NCBI RefSeq assembly: GCF_030247195.1 | Contig: NC_080671.1 | Location: 15,698,843-15,762,842, forward strand | DNA from: Topomyia yanbarensis | Lineage: Eukaryota > Arthropoda > Insecta > Diptera > Culicidae | DNA length: 64,000 nt | Direction of reading: 5' to 3' | Shown: positions 47,131-56,616 of the stretch, piece after piece | Numbering within the stretch: the first letter of the stretch is position 1 | Layout: every line of letters starts with the position of its first letter | Position numbers and translations under genes: made by a program | The notes under the pieces: generated by a model | What the model saw: the letters and a program-made list of their open reading frames with translations, nothing else | Databases searched by the model: none | Told to the model about the DNA's origin: nothing

Positions 47131-48265
47131 AAATATTGAGAATGTTAGCAATTGGCTACTTCATTGAAGGTTTCTAGATGTTTTTATATAATTTTATTTG
47201 CGTAGTTTATCAAAACCAACCATTTATCTCAATAAATAATCCATGATCAGTATGTTCTAACTGGAAACAAGAAAAACTAGAATTAATAATATTGGCGTGG
47301 CCATTGACAGATGGTTTCGGGACGGCGAAATCTGATTCTCTGGGCTGAATTACAATGTTTAAGTTCCATGGAATGCTGTGCAACAAAAACCAGCATGTGA
47401 AATGCAATCATACTTAATAACAATCAGATACAGTTGCTTCAAATTATAGATTCTTTTTATCATTCTCGACGTATGGCTCATCAAATTACATCAACCATAT
47501 GATCTGCGAATCATATTGAAAGTAATTCGGACACATTTAACTCCGATATCGCATATTGCGGAATTCAGTTCCCTGGACTGTTGATTAATTTTAAAGCTTG
47601 CCATACCCATGAAATGGCGTCCCCTTGACGACCTATGAGGAATCCAGTGAAGTTTATCAAAAAATTTCTGCTGGTTGCTGAGACTCCTGAAACCGGCTAC
47701 AAGGAGCAATGATTATTTTCGTATCCTAACATCCTAAGAGTGAGAGATCATATTTGTAGTTATACGGACACCTGTGCACGTTTTACGACCGATTTGGGTA
47801 TTTAGAAAACCAATTAAAGGAATGCATAATATTTTCAAAAATTCTTCCATCAGTCAGTTAGTCTATTGTAATGGTTCAAGTTTGTAATTTGCTTTTATTT
47901 GATGAGGCGTATACGGTGTGAATATAAAAAAAACATTTTACGAGCTCAGACAGAAAAATAATTGACCAATAATTAGGATAGGAATTAGAATATTTTCAAT
48001 ATAATACTATGATAATTGCATTTTGGTTTAGATATAAAATTTAATTCATACAAGCAAAAAAGAATAATTACATGGAACCACAAAATTTTCTTATAAGAAA
48101 AGTTGTTTCACACTGCTAAGTAGCTTAGAGTTTAAAAATTAGTTACGCTTTGTCAAGATTCTACAAAATAAAGTACCATGAACAACAATTTTGTGAGTTT
48201 TTTGCATGCTTCGATATAACGTACATCTTTTAAATAGAAATGTACGTTATATCGAAGTTTACCTG

Positions 48266-49640
48266 TACTGCATTTGATAAAAATTAATGTTATACGCTTA
48301 AAAATATTTACATGTCGCAAAATGCACATAAAAGGAGCGTCATAATTCACTTGAATTTACATTAAAGAACATGTACAAATGCGCTATTTTCCATCTCCAT
48401 TCAACCGAGTTCTACATCAAAAGAGACACAATATTTTATTTATTTATTTATTTTATTTATTTATTTTATTTATTTAGTTGTATCATATACTTGTGAAGTA
48501 AGGATGAATCCTTTTTAATTTCCACAATCTGTTTAAATTCAGTTTGGTAGTCACATGTTAAAACATGTAAAATTCCATCATTAGACAGCAAAGTACATCG
48601 CATTGTTGTTTACGTCAAATGTAATTTTCATTTTTTCTAAGTGTGTAGCTTTGCTATAGAAAACTCAGGTATCTTGATATCCACGGAAAACGAAATCGCA
48701 TCTGGAAAGTAACGAAATGACAGCAAAAATAGTACTTGAAGTACATAAAGCTTTTCTACGCAGACAACTTTAGATTGTTTTTCAATATTCGTATCCTAAA
48801 TTATGCCCAGTTTCCTCAACAGTAGCTGGATATTTTCACTAATTGATGTCAAATCATTCCAATGTTGCATACTCGCAGATGTTTGGCTCTCATACCAAAA
48901 GACAGTTCGTTTCCCTGCACTCGTCAGCGACCCAGAGCTTCTTTGCTCGGCTAACCGAGACATCACTCGGTACCAGCCAGTTGTGTGAACTGTTTGGAAT
49001 TATTGTCTAACTGGCGCCAATTTGGTGTAAGTTTGGATATATCGTCCAGCTGGCAGCAAGTTGGCGTCAGTTACTGACGAATGGAGCACAAAATATTCAA
49101 GTTCAACTTTTCTACGTTAGGTATTGTGCCGTCATGTGCAATCGGTTTATCCATTTTTTTCATCAAGAAACAAATTTTACATATCCTAATTCTGTTCTTA
49201 AAAATAGATTTTGTGAGGCAGAAGTCAACGGCAAAATAAACATTATTCAATACTAGGATACATGAGCTGAGCGGTTGGTTGTAGGCACGAAAGGAAAAGT
49301 GTGGCTGCGCAGCCGACGACTAGGAACTTTTATGTTGCAAAATATTTTACCAACCAATAAATCGAATACTGGTATTCCGTTGGCAGATGATTCACCGAGA
49401 AGTCAACGTTTGAATGTTAATGATTCGGCATCGACTCTCGCAAACATGTAGATCGTGCGCATCCCTCCATGGAAGCAGCCTGAAGGCGTATCAGGAATCA
49501 GTAGCATCGGGCTCAAATGGCACGTTTTGCATGTTGACCGGAGATTTGTGCCTTGCCATGAATCGTATTTTCAACATTTCCCTGATGGGAAGGATTGAGG
49601 AAGTGGTAAGGAAAATAACGACACAAAACAATTAAAACAG
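48266..49640. other. no gene; TTTA microsatellite
   Basis: Contains an A/T microsatellite of 'tttatttat' units at about 48434-48478. Otherwise AT-rich sequence without recognisable frames; 48803-48988 and 49414-49635 are open but show no domain. Confidence 0.4.
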
Positions 49641-49827
49641 GTCCTTCTGCACCCCCGGAAGGATGCTGAACAATCTGCAGGTGCTACAATAGCAGGAATA
49701 AAATTCCTAACCCCCTGAGGGTTTTAGAATTTTTATTTAAACAGTGATATCATCACCCCCGAGGGGATATTGAGATAACAGAACGACAACATGCCGAAGA
49801 GATATTGCCATTCAAATACGGCCTAAA

Positions 49828-50799
49828 CTATAGCTCTTTACCACACTGGGTTAGGAACAATAACATATCCTTGAGTTTCAGCTCTTCGTACATAGGTTCA
49901 TCTATGTACGGAGAACAAAAAATCCGGATACACAATTGCATTAATGCAGGACAGTTACATATCAAATGATATGTAGCTCCGTAGTCGGATTCACAAAGAT
50001 CACACGAATAATACTCAGCACGCTGAATAGCAGCCATGTGATAATTGAGTGCGCGATGTATAGTCAGTACCCTGACTAGAATAATACAATTGTGCTTGGA
50101 AAAATGCAGCGAACTCTTTGACTTTTTCGGACTCACATCCGGCAGAAAAGTTGCCGGCAGCCGAACATGCCAATAGTTGGCATGTTCGGCTGCAGCCCTC
50201 GAGCGAATTTTGTGATTTATCCATCTTTCGACAGTGGTAGAACTGGACCAACGAAGTCAGTCGTAGCGCCAATTCGACCGCCCATTCATTTCCAGTAATA
50301 CCCGAAATACCGGGTACTCATAGAAGGTAGATAGCATTTGAAATGCTAAGTTGACCGATTTGAGTTCGGCATGCGACTACTAATTTCGATCTCGAATCTG
50401 CTCAACTATGTGTTTTAGGGCAACCTGACTGTTAGAGCAAAAATAGATTCTTTTACCGCAAATTTCCTACTGAAGCGTCGATTGTATGTCACACAGAATC
50501 GCGAAGATTACTGCTTGGAATACGGTACAATATCTACGAAGCGAATGGGATTAGTTTAATCTCATTTCACGATAATAGATACCAGCACCGGCGCGACCCT
50601 CCAACAAAGAACCGTTAATATAACAAACTATGTATTTTTCAAGTTGTCGCTCCATCCAGCCAGACTGCTTTACGCGAACGGAGGTCTTAGTGGAATGTAC
50701 GTAATATTTCAAAGGTTTTCTTCCATTTATTTCCACTAAAAATAGTGGAATTAAATGGAAGAAAACCTTTGAAATATTTGCTTTACATAGAAAGTTCAA
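49828..50799 (-). pseudogene. I/LOA-like ORF2: RNase H and C-terminal domain
   Basis: On the minus strand: 'YINGSLLEGRAGAGIYYREMRLN' pattern, where the RNase H first Asp (DGS) reads Asn, then a stop. Further broken frames lead to 'KHNCIILVRVLTIHRALNYHMAAIQRAEYY', the Cys/His motif 'CDLCESDYGATYHLICNC', 'PMYEELKLKDMLLFL' and the end at 49828. A perfect 17 bp-arm palindrome lies at about 50158-50194. Just upstream, 50700-50785 is an inverted duplication of a short piece of the same coding sequence (both strands encode 'NGRKPLKY'). Confidence 0.75.
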
Positions 50800-50999
50800 A
50801 AAGGAAAACTGGGTTACTGTTCCACAGCCCAGTAACCTTTAGACGGTATGCTCAAGAAAGTGCTTCTTGTTTCAGAAACACGTATAGTTGTTTTATGTTG
50901 AAGAGTGTTTCTAGAGCAGCAGTCGTGGTTTTGTCGAGAATGCACCAGCCATCGCCATAAAGAGCATTACACTAGTTTAATATTCGAACACCTTTTCTG

Positions 51000-52980
51000 A
51001 TGTAAAATTGCGTGCTAAATCCGAAAATGAGGTCCAAAAAATTTACAGTAAAAATGAATTTCACCTTTAAAATAAAAAGTGCGTTCAGTAAAATCCAAAT
51101 ATCTTCGGTTATAGTGCATCGATATGAAATATTATTATGTTGAATTAAAGATAATTGTATGCACTTTCGATCGTCAGAACATTTTGTTTTAAAGCGACTA
51201 TTGGTTCTGACGTCATTTACGAATCTTTTGGACGTTTTTTAATTTTTTGTCATTTTTTGAAGAAAAATGACCGTGTGATCAGTATTTTCGGCAAGATGAA
51301 GCAATCCTAAAAGTTATATTTTTATGGGAAATTAAAGCCTGCTAATAACCAATGAAAATAAGCACTTGGTATTTTGAATCCGATGAAAATTGCGAAAGTT
51401 ATTAAATTTTTGGTAAAATGGCAATTTTTGTGTTTCCGCCTCGGTTTCAATTTTTTCTGGGGCTTGTTTAATAGTATATAAGGGACTCTCTATCAGAATT
51501 CTGTTAAATAAAGTAAATGGAAGAACTTTGAAAGAAATTAATGTGGGAAACTCGTTAATCCAAATTATTAAAGACTTCTGATAACAATAAATTCAGGATC
51601 AATGAAATTTTAAGTCATCGAATGATTGGTATGCAATACTGCGTGTAATATTTACAAGTGTATTACATAAAATAGCACTCTTATGATACAAAATTCGTTG
51701 TAACCTAAACCCGCACACGTTATAAAATTCGTACTTTGAAAGTTGCTGGCTTCTTAACTGGATTTTGTACAATGTTAATACAAATTATACGAATCCGTAG
51801 AAATACGTCAAGTATTATAAAATTAATAATTTATAAAACTTTTAATTTGTGTTCCTTCATAGAACATCTAGTGTTTTGTAGGACATCGAGCAAGACTTAT
51901 TTTAGGTCTAAAATCTCAGAATCTGAACTTAAGAATGATTTGAATAATGTAGAATATTTTGTAATTGCACTTAGCTGTTTTACGCAATACATTGTAGTAG
52001 TTTGAAGTTTTGTGGACTACTACAGTAAAATCGGTACATCGTAGAAACCAAAGTTAATCCAATCTGATTTCAAATTATAAACTTCTAGATGTTTTAATAA
52101 AGTATAATAAATTGTTAGTAGAACAAAACGTAACGAAATAGGTGGATAAGTCATCTTTCGTTAAGCTAGTGCCTGAATTTAGCATTTTGCACCGTGATAA
52201 GATTCCGATGTGTATATCAAGGCATTGTGGAGCGTGCAGTTTACAACGTATTTTCTACATATACGATTCTGTATGACACATGTAAATATTATTCGTATTA
52301 TTAATGCCAAATTTTTTAATGACATTACTCCACTGAGCCTGAAATTATTGTTATCAGAAGTCTTCGATCATTTAGATAAACGAGTTCGAGTATTACCTTA
52401 CATTATTTTTTTTCAAAATTCTTCCATTTACTTATTTAACAGAATTCTGACAGAGAGTCCCGCATATATTATTAAACAAGCCCTATAAAATATTGAAATC
52501 AAGACGGTTCAATAAGTTGACCCAGAGTAACACAAAAGTTGCCATTTTACAAAAAAATTGAATAACTTTCGCAATTTTCATCGGATTCAAACTAACAAGT
52601 GCTTATTTTCATTGGCTTTTAGCAGGTTTTAATTTCCTATAAAAATATAATTTTTAGGATTGCTTTATATTGCCAAAAATATTGACCACATGCTCATTTT
52701 TCTTCAAGAAATGACGAAAAAAGTTCAATGGATTCGTAAATAACATCAGAACCAGTAATCGCACTAAAACAACATTTCCAACCATCTAAAGTGCATTCAA
52801 TTACCTTTAATTCAACATAATAATAGTTCATATCGATACACTACAACCGAAGATATTTGGATTTTACTAAACGTACTTTTAATTTCAAAGGTAAAATTCA
52901 TTTTTTCACTGTAACTCGAAAACTGTTCTACTGTAAATTTTTTGGACCTCATTTTCGGATTCAGCACACGATTTTACATT
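51000..52980. mobile_element. fold-back element with ~0.7 kb inverted arms
   Basis: The left arm starts near ATGTAAAAT (51000) and runs to about 51715. The right arm, about 52235-52979, is its reverse complement with scattered differences; the tip blocks 'aatccgaaaatgaggtcc' and 'aagacttctgataacaata' occur in both. The centre (~520 bp, 51716-52234) is not inverted and has no recognisable protein; frames at 51736-52005 and 52210-52488 look random. It splits the I/LOA-like element. No clear target duplication is visible because the flanks are diverged. Confidence 0.85.
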
Positions 52981-54065
52981 GAAAATGACCACTAGCTTAT
53001 TTAGTTCAGAAATGGTGTAAACTTGTGTTATCTGTAAATAGTTTAACTTTGAGTGAATGTTCGTGACTTCTCCCTTCTGATACCGCACAAGGCACCCGTA
53101 TGACAATATTGGTCTAACGATTGTTGTGTAGATCCACTGAATGTACTTGGGTTTGAGTACCCAAGATTTGCCGGAAGGACGTCCAATTTGGCCGAAGGCC
53201 ATGCAAGCTCTCTCGATTCTAAAATCTAAGCTGTCCAATTAATTTTTTAGTCAAGAATCACCTCAACGTACTTAGCTTGATTTGCGACAACAATTTCAGA
53301 ATCACAAAAACTGCAATGGACGAGCTCCGGATGTAATACTTCGTTGCGTGAAAAGCATGTTTTATCTGTATTAACTGATAGTCCAACTTGAAGACACCAT
53401 TACTCAGCAACACATAAGGCTTGTTGCATCATTTTAAAAGGGTGTGTTAATGCAAATACCGGTGATCATTATATGATAATCATCGGCGAAATCATACCTC
53501 GGAAACCCAAGCTCATTAATTTTCGCCACCAAAACATCGGCGACAAGGTTCCACAGAAGTGGTGTCAGCACACCACCTTGAGAATATCCGCAAACACTCA
53601 GCTTTCATATCTCTTCTTGTCTTAACGATGAGCACAGATGTCGGTTCCTAAGCATTGCGTGTATCCAGTTCGTGATATTATCCCCCCATCCCCGTGATAT
53701 CAATTCCCACCTCGCCAATAGAATGCATCTTGTTGCAAGACTACAAGTAGAAACATTTTCCAAAATATGCTTGAAGTGTTCATAGAGCGGGAATGATTCC
53801 ATCTTTTCCACGAGATTTATACGGAGCAAAACTTTCAATCGCTCATTTGATCGACTCGGTTGTCACAATTCTATGAAAACCAGAACTTCCTGAAAAGAAC
53901 TCAGGGGCAGTCGTCGATGATGGCTCCGTACAGCCTGGAAAGTGTGTGTCAAAAAGACAGTTGAGTACTACATCTTCGTCAGACTTATTTAGTCTACAAG
54001 TCCCGTTGGGACATGAGACATTTGTGCAGAGGCTTTTCCAACCACTTCGCTCAGAGGATTGAAGG
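52906..54065 (-). pseudogene. I/LOA-like ORF2: reverse transcriptase part
   Basis: Minus-strand order: a pre-RT region with 'SDEDVVLNCLFDTHFPGC' (about 53980-53925) and 'RIVTTESIK', then 'AIESFAPYKSRGKDGI', a gap, 'NWIHAMLRNRHLCSSLR' (53605-53660), and a broken stretch with the catalytic 'DFADD' (about 53484-53497). Then come 'DSLDFRIERACMAFGQ', 'SWVLKPKYIQWIYTTIVRPILSYGCLV' and 'NIHSKLNYLQ' to the fold-back insertion. Early RT blocks are deleted and several stops are present. Confidence 0.75.
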
Positions 54066-54202
54066 GTATTTTTATAAATTAATAAAGCCAACAAATTTAG
54101 ATAATTGAATAAGGTAAATAAAATGAATAACATGAACAAAATGCAGCTTTCCCCAAGGAATTTGGTAAAAACCATTTGTATATCACTATGTTTTTTACGC
54201 CG

Positions 54203-54382
54203 CAAAGTTCCACTGTATCCATTTTGTTGGCTATTTTCGGAAAATCTTAGAGTACGAGAAACGAAAGCAATGAAATTGGAAGACGGATAGGTATTCCAAA
54301 GCGAATCAATGTAATTGCATTCGTTTCTCTTAGTCTTAGATTTGCCGAAAATAGCCAACAAAATCGATACAGTACAACTTTG
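54203..54382. mobile_element. small palindromic MITE, ~180 bp
   Basis: The left end caaagttccactgtatc and the right end, as reverse complement caaagttgtactgtatc, continue as an inverted repeat for about 75 bases ('attttgttggctattttcgg', 'gagaaacga'). Half of it recurs at 30752-30850. No coding capacity. It lies just upstream (on the minus strand) of the RT fragment of the I/LOA-like element. Confidence 0.75.
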
Positions 54383-54449
54383 CCACAATCGAAACTTAGT
54401 AACATATTGGCCTATTGTTTGAAAGCGATTCAATGTTTAACCTGTATTA

Positions 54450-55737
54450 AAGGGCGAACACGAAATTATTGCGACACCGAAAATGTCATGCCAATTTTCT
54501 TATAATGTTTAAAATCAAACCAAAATTTTAGGGTAGTTTTATACATATATTTACTTTAAAAATCAAAAGAAAAGTTAATCGATGGAGCCTTGAGTGTAAA
54601 ATTGAACGCATTTTCGCTTGATGCCCTCCATCAAAGTCTTCACAGTGTCATCCGGTACCAGTTTCTCAGTTTTTTCCATTTTCTTAACATGTCCTTCCCG
54701 TCTTTGACTGTCTTCTTGCTCTTCCGAAGTTCCCGCTTCATCGTTGCCCAGTACTGCTCCACTGAGCGCAGCTTCGGACAGTTTGGCGGATTCATGTCCT
54801 TTGGAACAAAATGGACAGAATGGGCCTCTTACCACTCCAGGACACTTTTAGAATAGTGGCATGATGCCGAATCTGGCCAAAATAGCGGAGCTTCGTCGTG
54901 CTGCTGCAAGAACAGCAAAAGGCGCTTCTCGAGGTACTCAGATTTGTAGATCTCGCCATTTACTGTGCCCTTTGTCAAGAAAGGCTCACTCCTCAGTCCG
55001 CAAGAGCAGATGGCCTGCCAAATGAGATATTTGGAGGCGAACTTCGACATTTTCTTCTTCTTAAATTTGTCGTCTACATAGAACTTGCTCTTGCCGGTGA
55101 AAAACTCCAACCCCGGAATTTGCTTAAAATCGGCTTTTATATACGTTTCGTCGTCCATCACACAGCAGCCATATTTTGTCAGCATCTTCTCGTAGAGCTT
55201 CCGTGCCCGAGTTTTAGCCGTCGATTGTTGCCGCTCATCGCGGTTTGGGAAGTTCTGTACCTTGTATGTATGTAGTCCAGCTCTCTTCTTTGCATTCTGG
55301 ACGTAGCTCTGCGACATGCCGATCTTTTTAGCCAAATCACGGCTTGAGACGTTGGGATTTGCTTTAATCATCCGCTTCACCTTTTCCTCCGTCTTTTTGT
55401 TCTCCGGTCCCGGTTTTCTTCCAGCTCCTTTACCGTGGTCAACCGCTCCTGGAACCGCTTCAACGCTCTGGAGACGGTTGAATGGTGAATGTTCAACATT
55501 TTTCCCAACTGCCGGTGCGACAGGTCAGGAAATTCCAGGTGTTTGGAAAGAATTTGTTCTCTCGACTCGCGTTGGTTCACCTCCATTTTCGTTGAATCGA
55601 AAAACACGACTTCGAGTTTGACAGCATGTAAACAATACACATCAATGAGAAAGTGTGCAAAATTTGGTTGATTTTTACCCAATGGTAGAAAAGTTATGCC
55701 CTGTTGAATGTGTCGCAATAATTTCGTGTTCGCCCTT
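54450..55737 (-). mobile_element. Tc1/mariner-type DD37E (ITmD37E-like) transposon
   Basis: Perfect 27 bp terminal inverted repeats (54450-54476 and 55711-55737), beginning AAGGGCGAACACGAAATTAT, with TA on both sides (54448-54449 and 55738-55739) as the target duplication. 1288 bp long, the usual size for this group. The single gene inside encodes a transposase with D and E separated by 37 residues, the DD37E pattern first described from mosquitoes. The ends are complete, so the element's TIRs could still be recognised in trans. Confidence 0.95.
54510..55718 (-). pseudogene. DD37E transposase, two frameshifts and a stop
   Basis: On the minus strand, the first piece (55718-55377) holds one HTH ('LSHRQLGKMLNIHHSTVSRAL'). 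A frameshift near 55430 leads to the second piece (about 55425-54829) with a second HTH ('SSRDLAKKIGMSQSYVQNA'), the first catalytic Asp in 'DDETYIKAD' and the second in 'FWPDSASCH'. It ends at TAA (54829-54831), one codon where the family usually has a residue. The same frame continues to the catalytic Glu in 'SVEQYW', exactly 37 residues after the second Asp. Another frameshift near 54650 moves the C-terminus to the frame ending at 54575. All three catalytic residues survive, but no protein of full length can be made. Confidence 0.9.
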
Positions 55738-55739
55738 TA

Positions 55740-56002
55740 GAAGTCGAGCCATTTTGTAATTGTGTCATGCTAAGAATCTTTTTTAACGAGATACGTAGGC
55801 AAAATATTGAGTTCAGTGTATCAAACGATTAGAGCAGCCGAGAAAACGTCCCGTTAATTTCTATTTCAATATTCTAGTAAGAATCGAATCCAAATCTTTT
55901 ATTAATTCTTTTATTTGGCATAGTCAATAGCGATAGCAAAATATATATTTTCAATATATGAAACATATAAATAAAAAATCATTATTGTTTATCCGTAGGA
56001 TC
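55740..56002 (-). other. short gene-free stretch with minus-strand AATAAA
   Basis: Between the DD37E element and the candidate exon. On the minus strand, AATAAA lies at 55915-55910, about 90 bases after the stop of the candidate exon at 56003, a suitable place for a polyadenylation signal. No other feature. Confidence 0.35.
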
Positions 56003-56361
56003 TCATGCACGTGGCTTTCTATTGAGAACGGAGACCTTCTTTCGCGGTGGGGATACAGTTGTCTGCTCGCCTACTGCATCTTTGGGATTATTGCTTCTCT
56101 CATGTCTCACGTCGAGGTTTTCATAGTTCAAGCTGTATTGGTACATACGGTTGGATATTATTTCTTGCTTCTTGCACTTGCACATGAGCAACATAAACCT
56201 GTCGTTATTGTTATTAACGTCCTCGCCGATAGTGCTAAGAGTTGATTTTAGGGTGCTGGATGTTGTTTGGCAGTTGTCATTACGGCCTGAACAACTGTCA
56301 CAAATTTGGCATTCGTTCGGAGTTGAGGTAGTTGTATGGAAACTCTGTTTGGATTCACTGA
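56003..56361 (-). CDS. candidate 3' terminal exon of an unidentified gene
   Basis: On the minus strand a good acceptor, 'aggttttcag', precedes an uninterrupted ~119-codon frame ending in TGA at 56003-56005. The protein starts with a Cys-rich patch ('NECQICDSCSGRNDNC'), followed by a Ser/Thr/Asn-rich linker, a basic Cys pair ('LLMCKCKKQE') and a basic end ('SPPRKKVSVLNRKPRA'). A polyadenylation signal follows after ~90 bases. I recognise no family. It may be a host cytoplasmic tail or a retroelement gag fragment. The acceptor falls within or at the very end of the repeat fragment 56354-56616, so it may be supplied by that element. Confidence 0.4.
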
Positions 56362-56616
56362 AAACCTAAATTAACGTAAATATAATGAAATTGATCGTGC
56401 AATGCACGAGTTCATTCGTCGTTCTCTGCAATGAAGTATTCTCGTGCATTGTAAATAGTAGGTTTCGTTCATTTCATAAACTGAAGAATGGCCGCTTGGT
56501 GAACGAAAGTTTTCGTACATTTTACATATTTAGTGTACATTGCACGAATGTTATCGTTAATAACGACATTATTTTTCGTGAATGAAACGAAATGATTCGT
56601 TTATTAAAATTAACTT
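56354..56616 (-). repeat. second copy (end fragment) of satellite-bearing TIR element
   Basis: Matches the reverse complement of 11220-11456: 'cgtaaatataatgaaat', 'gagttcattcgtcgtt', 'gtaaatagtaggtttcgttcattt', 'gaatggccgcttggtgaacgaaa' and 'cgttaataacgacattatttttcgtgaa'. The outer tip is altered ('cactgaaaacc' against 'cactgataat'). The fragment stops after less than one satellite subunit. Confidence 0.85.

Larger units (their letters stand above)
44263..48265. mobile_element. pogo/Tigger-like DNA element ends around nested retroelement
   Basis: The left end after TA (44261-44262) is CTGGTAAACTTTGATATAACG. The right end, as reverse complement before TA (48266-48267), is CAGGTAAACTTCGATATAACG. 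Both ends carry extra subterminal copies of 'cgatataacgtac' (three more on the left, one inverted on the right). TA duplications plus this kind of end are typical of pogo/Tigger members of the Tc1/mariner superfamily. The Jockey-like element at 44478-47130 fills most of the interior. The remaining ~1.3 kb shows no DDE transposase I can recognise. Confidence 0.65.
49640..54065 (-). mobile_element. I/LOA-like non-LTR element, split by fold-back insertion
   Basis: On the minus strand the order is pre-RT and RT (54065-52990), then a ~2 kb fold-back element (51000-52980), then thumb/linker, RNase H and C-terminal domain (50999-49828) and a probable 3' UTR to about 49640. The left and right pieces join in the expected order and orientation, so they are one interrupted copy. 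The C-terminal part aligns with the plus-strand copy at 40091-40740. Its 5' half (ORF1 and endonuclease) is absent. Confidence 0.75.

Noticed and set aside
51736..52488. ORFs in the centre of the fold-back element, considered as a possible transposase
   Set aside because: Short, AT-biased, no catalytic motif or HTH.
54898..55671. Plus-strand ORFs of up to 125 codons within the DD37E element
   Set aside because: Antisense shadows of the transposase gene.
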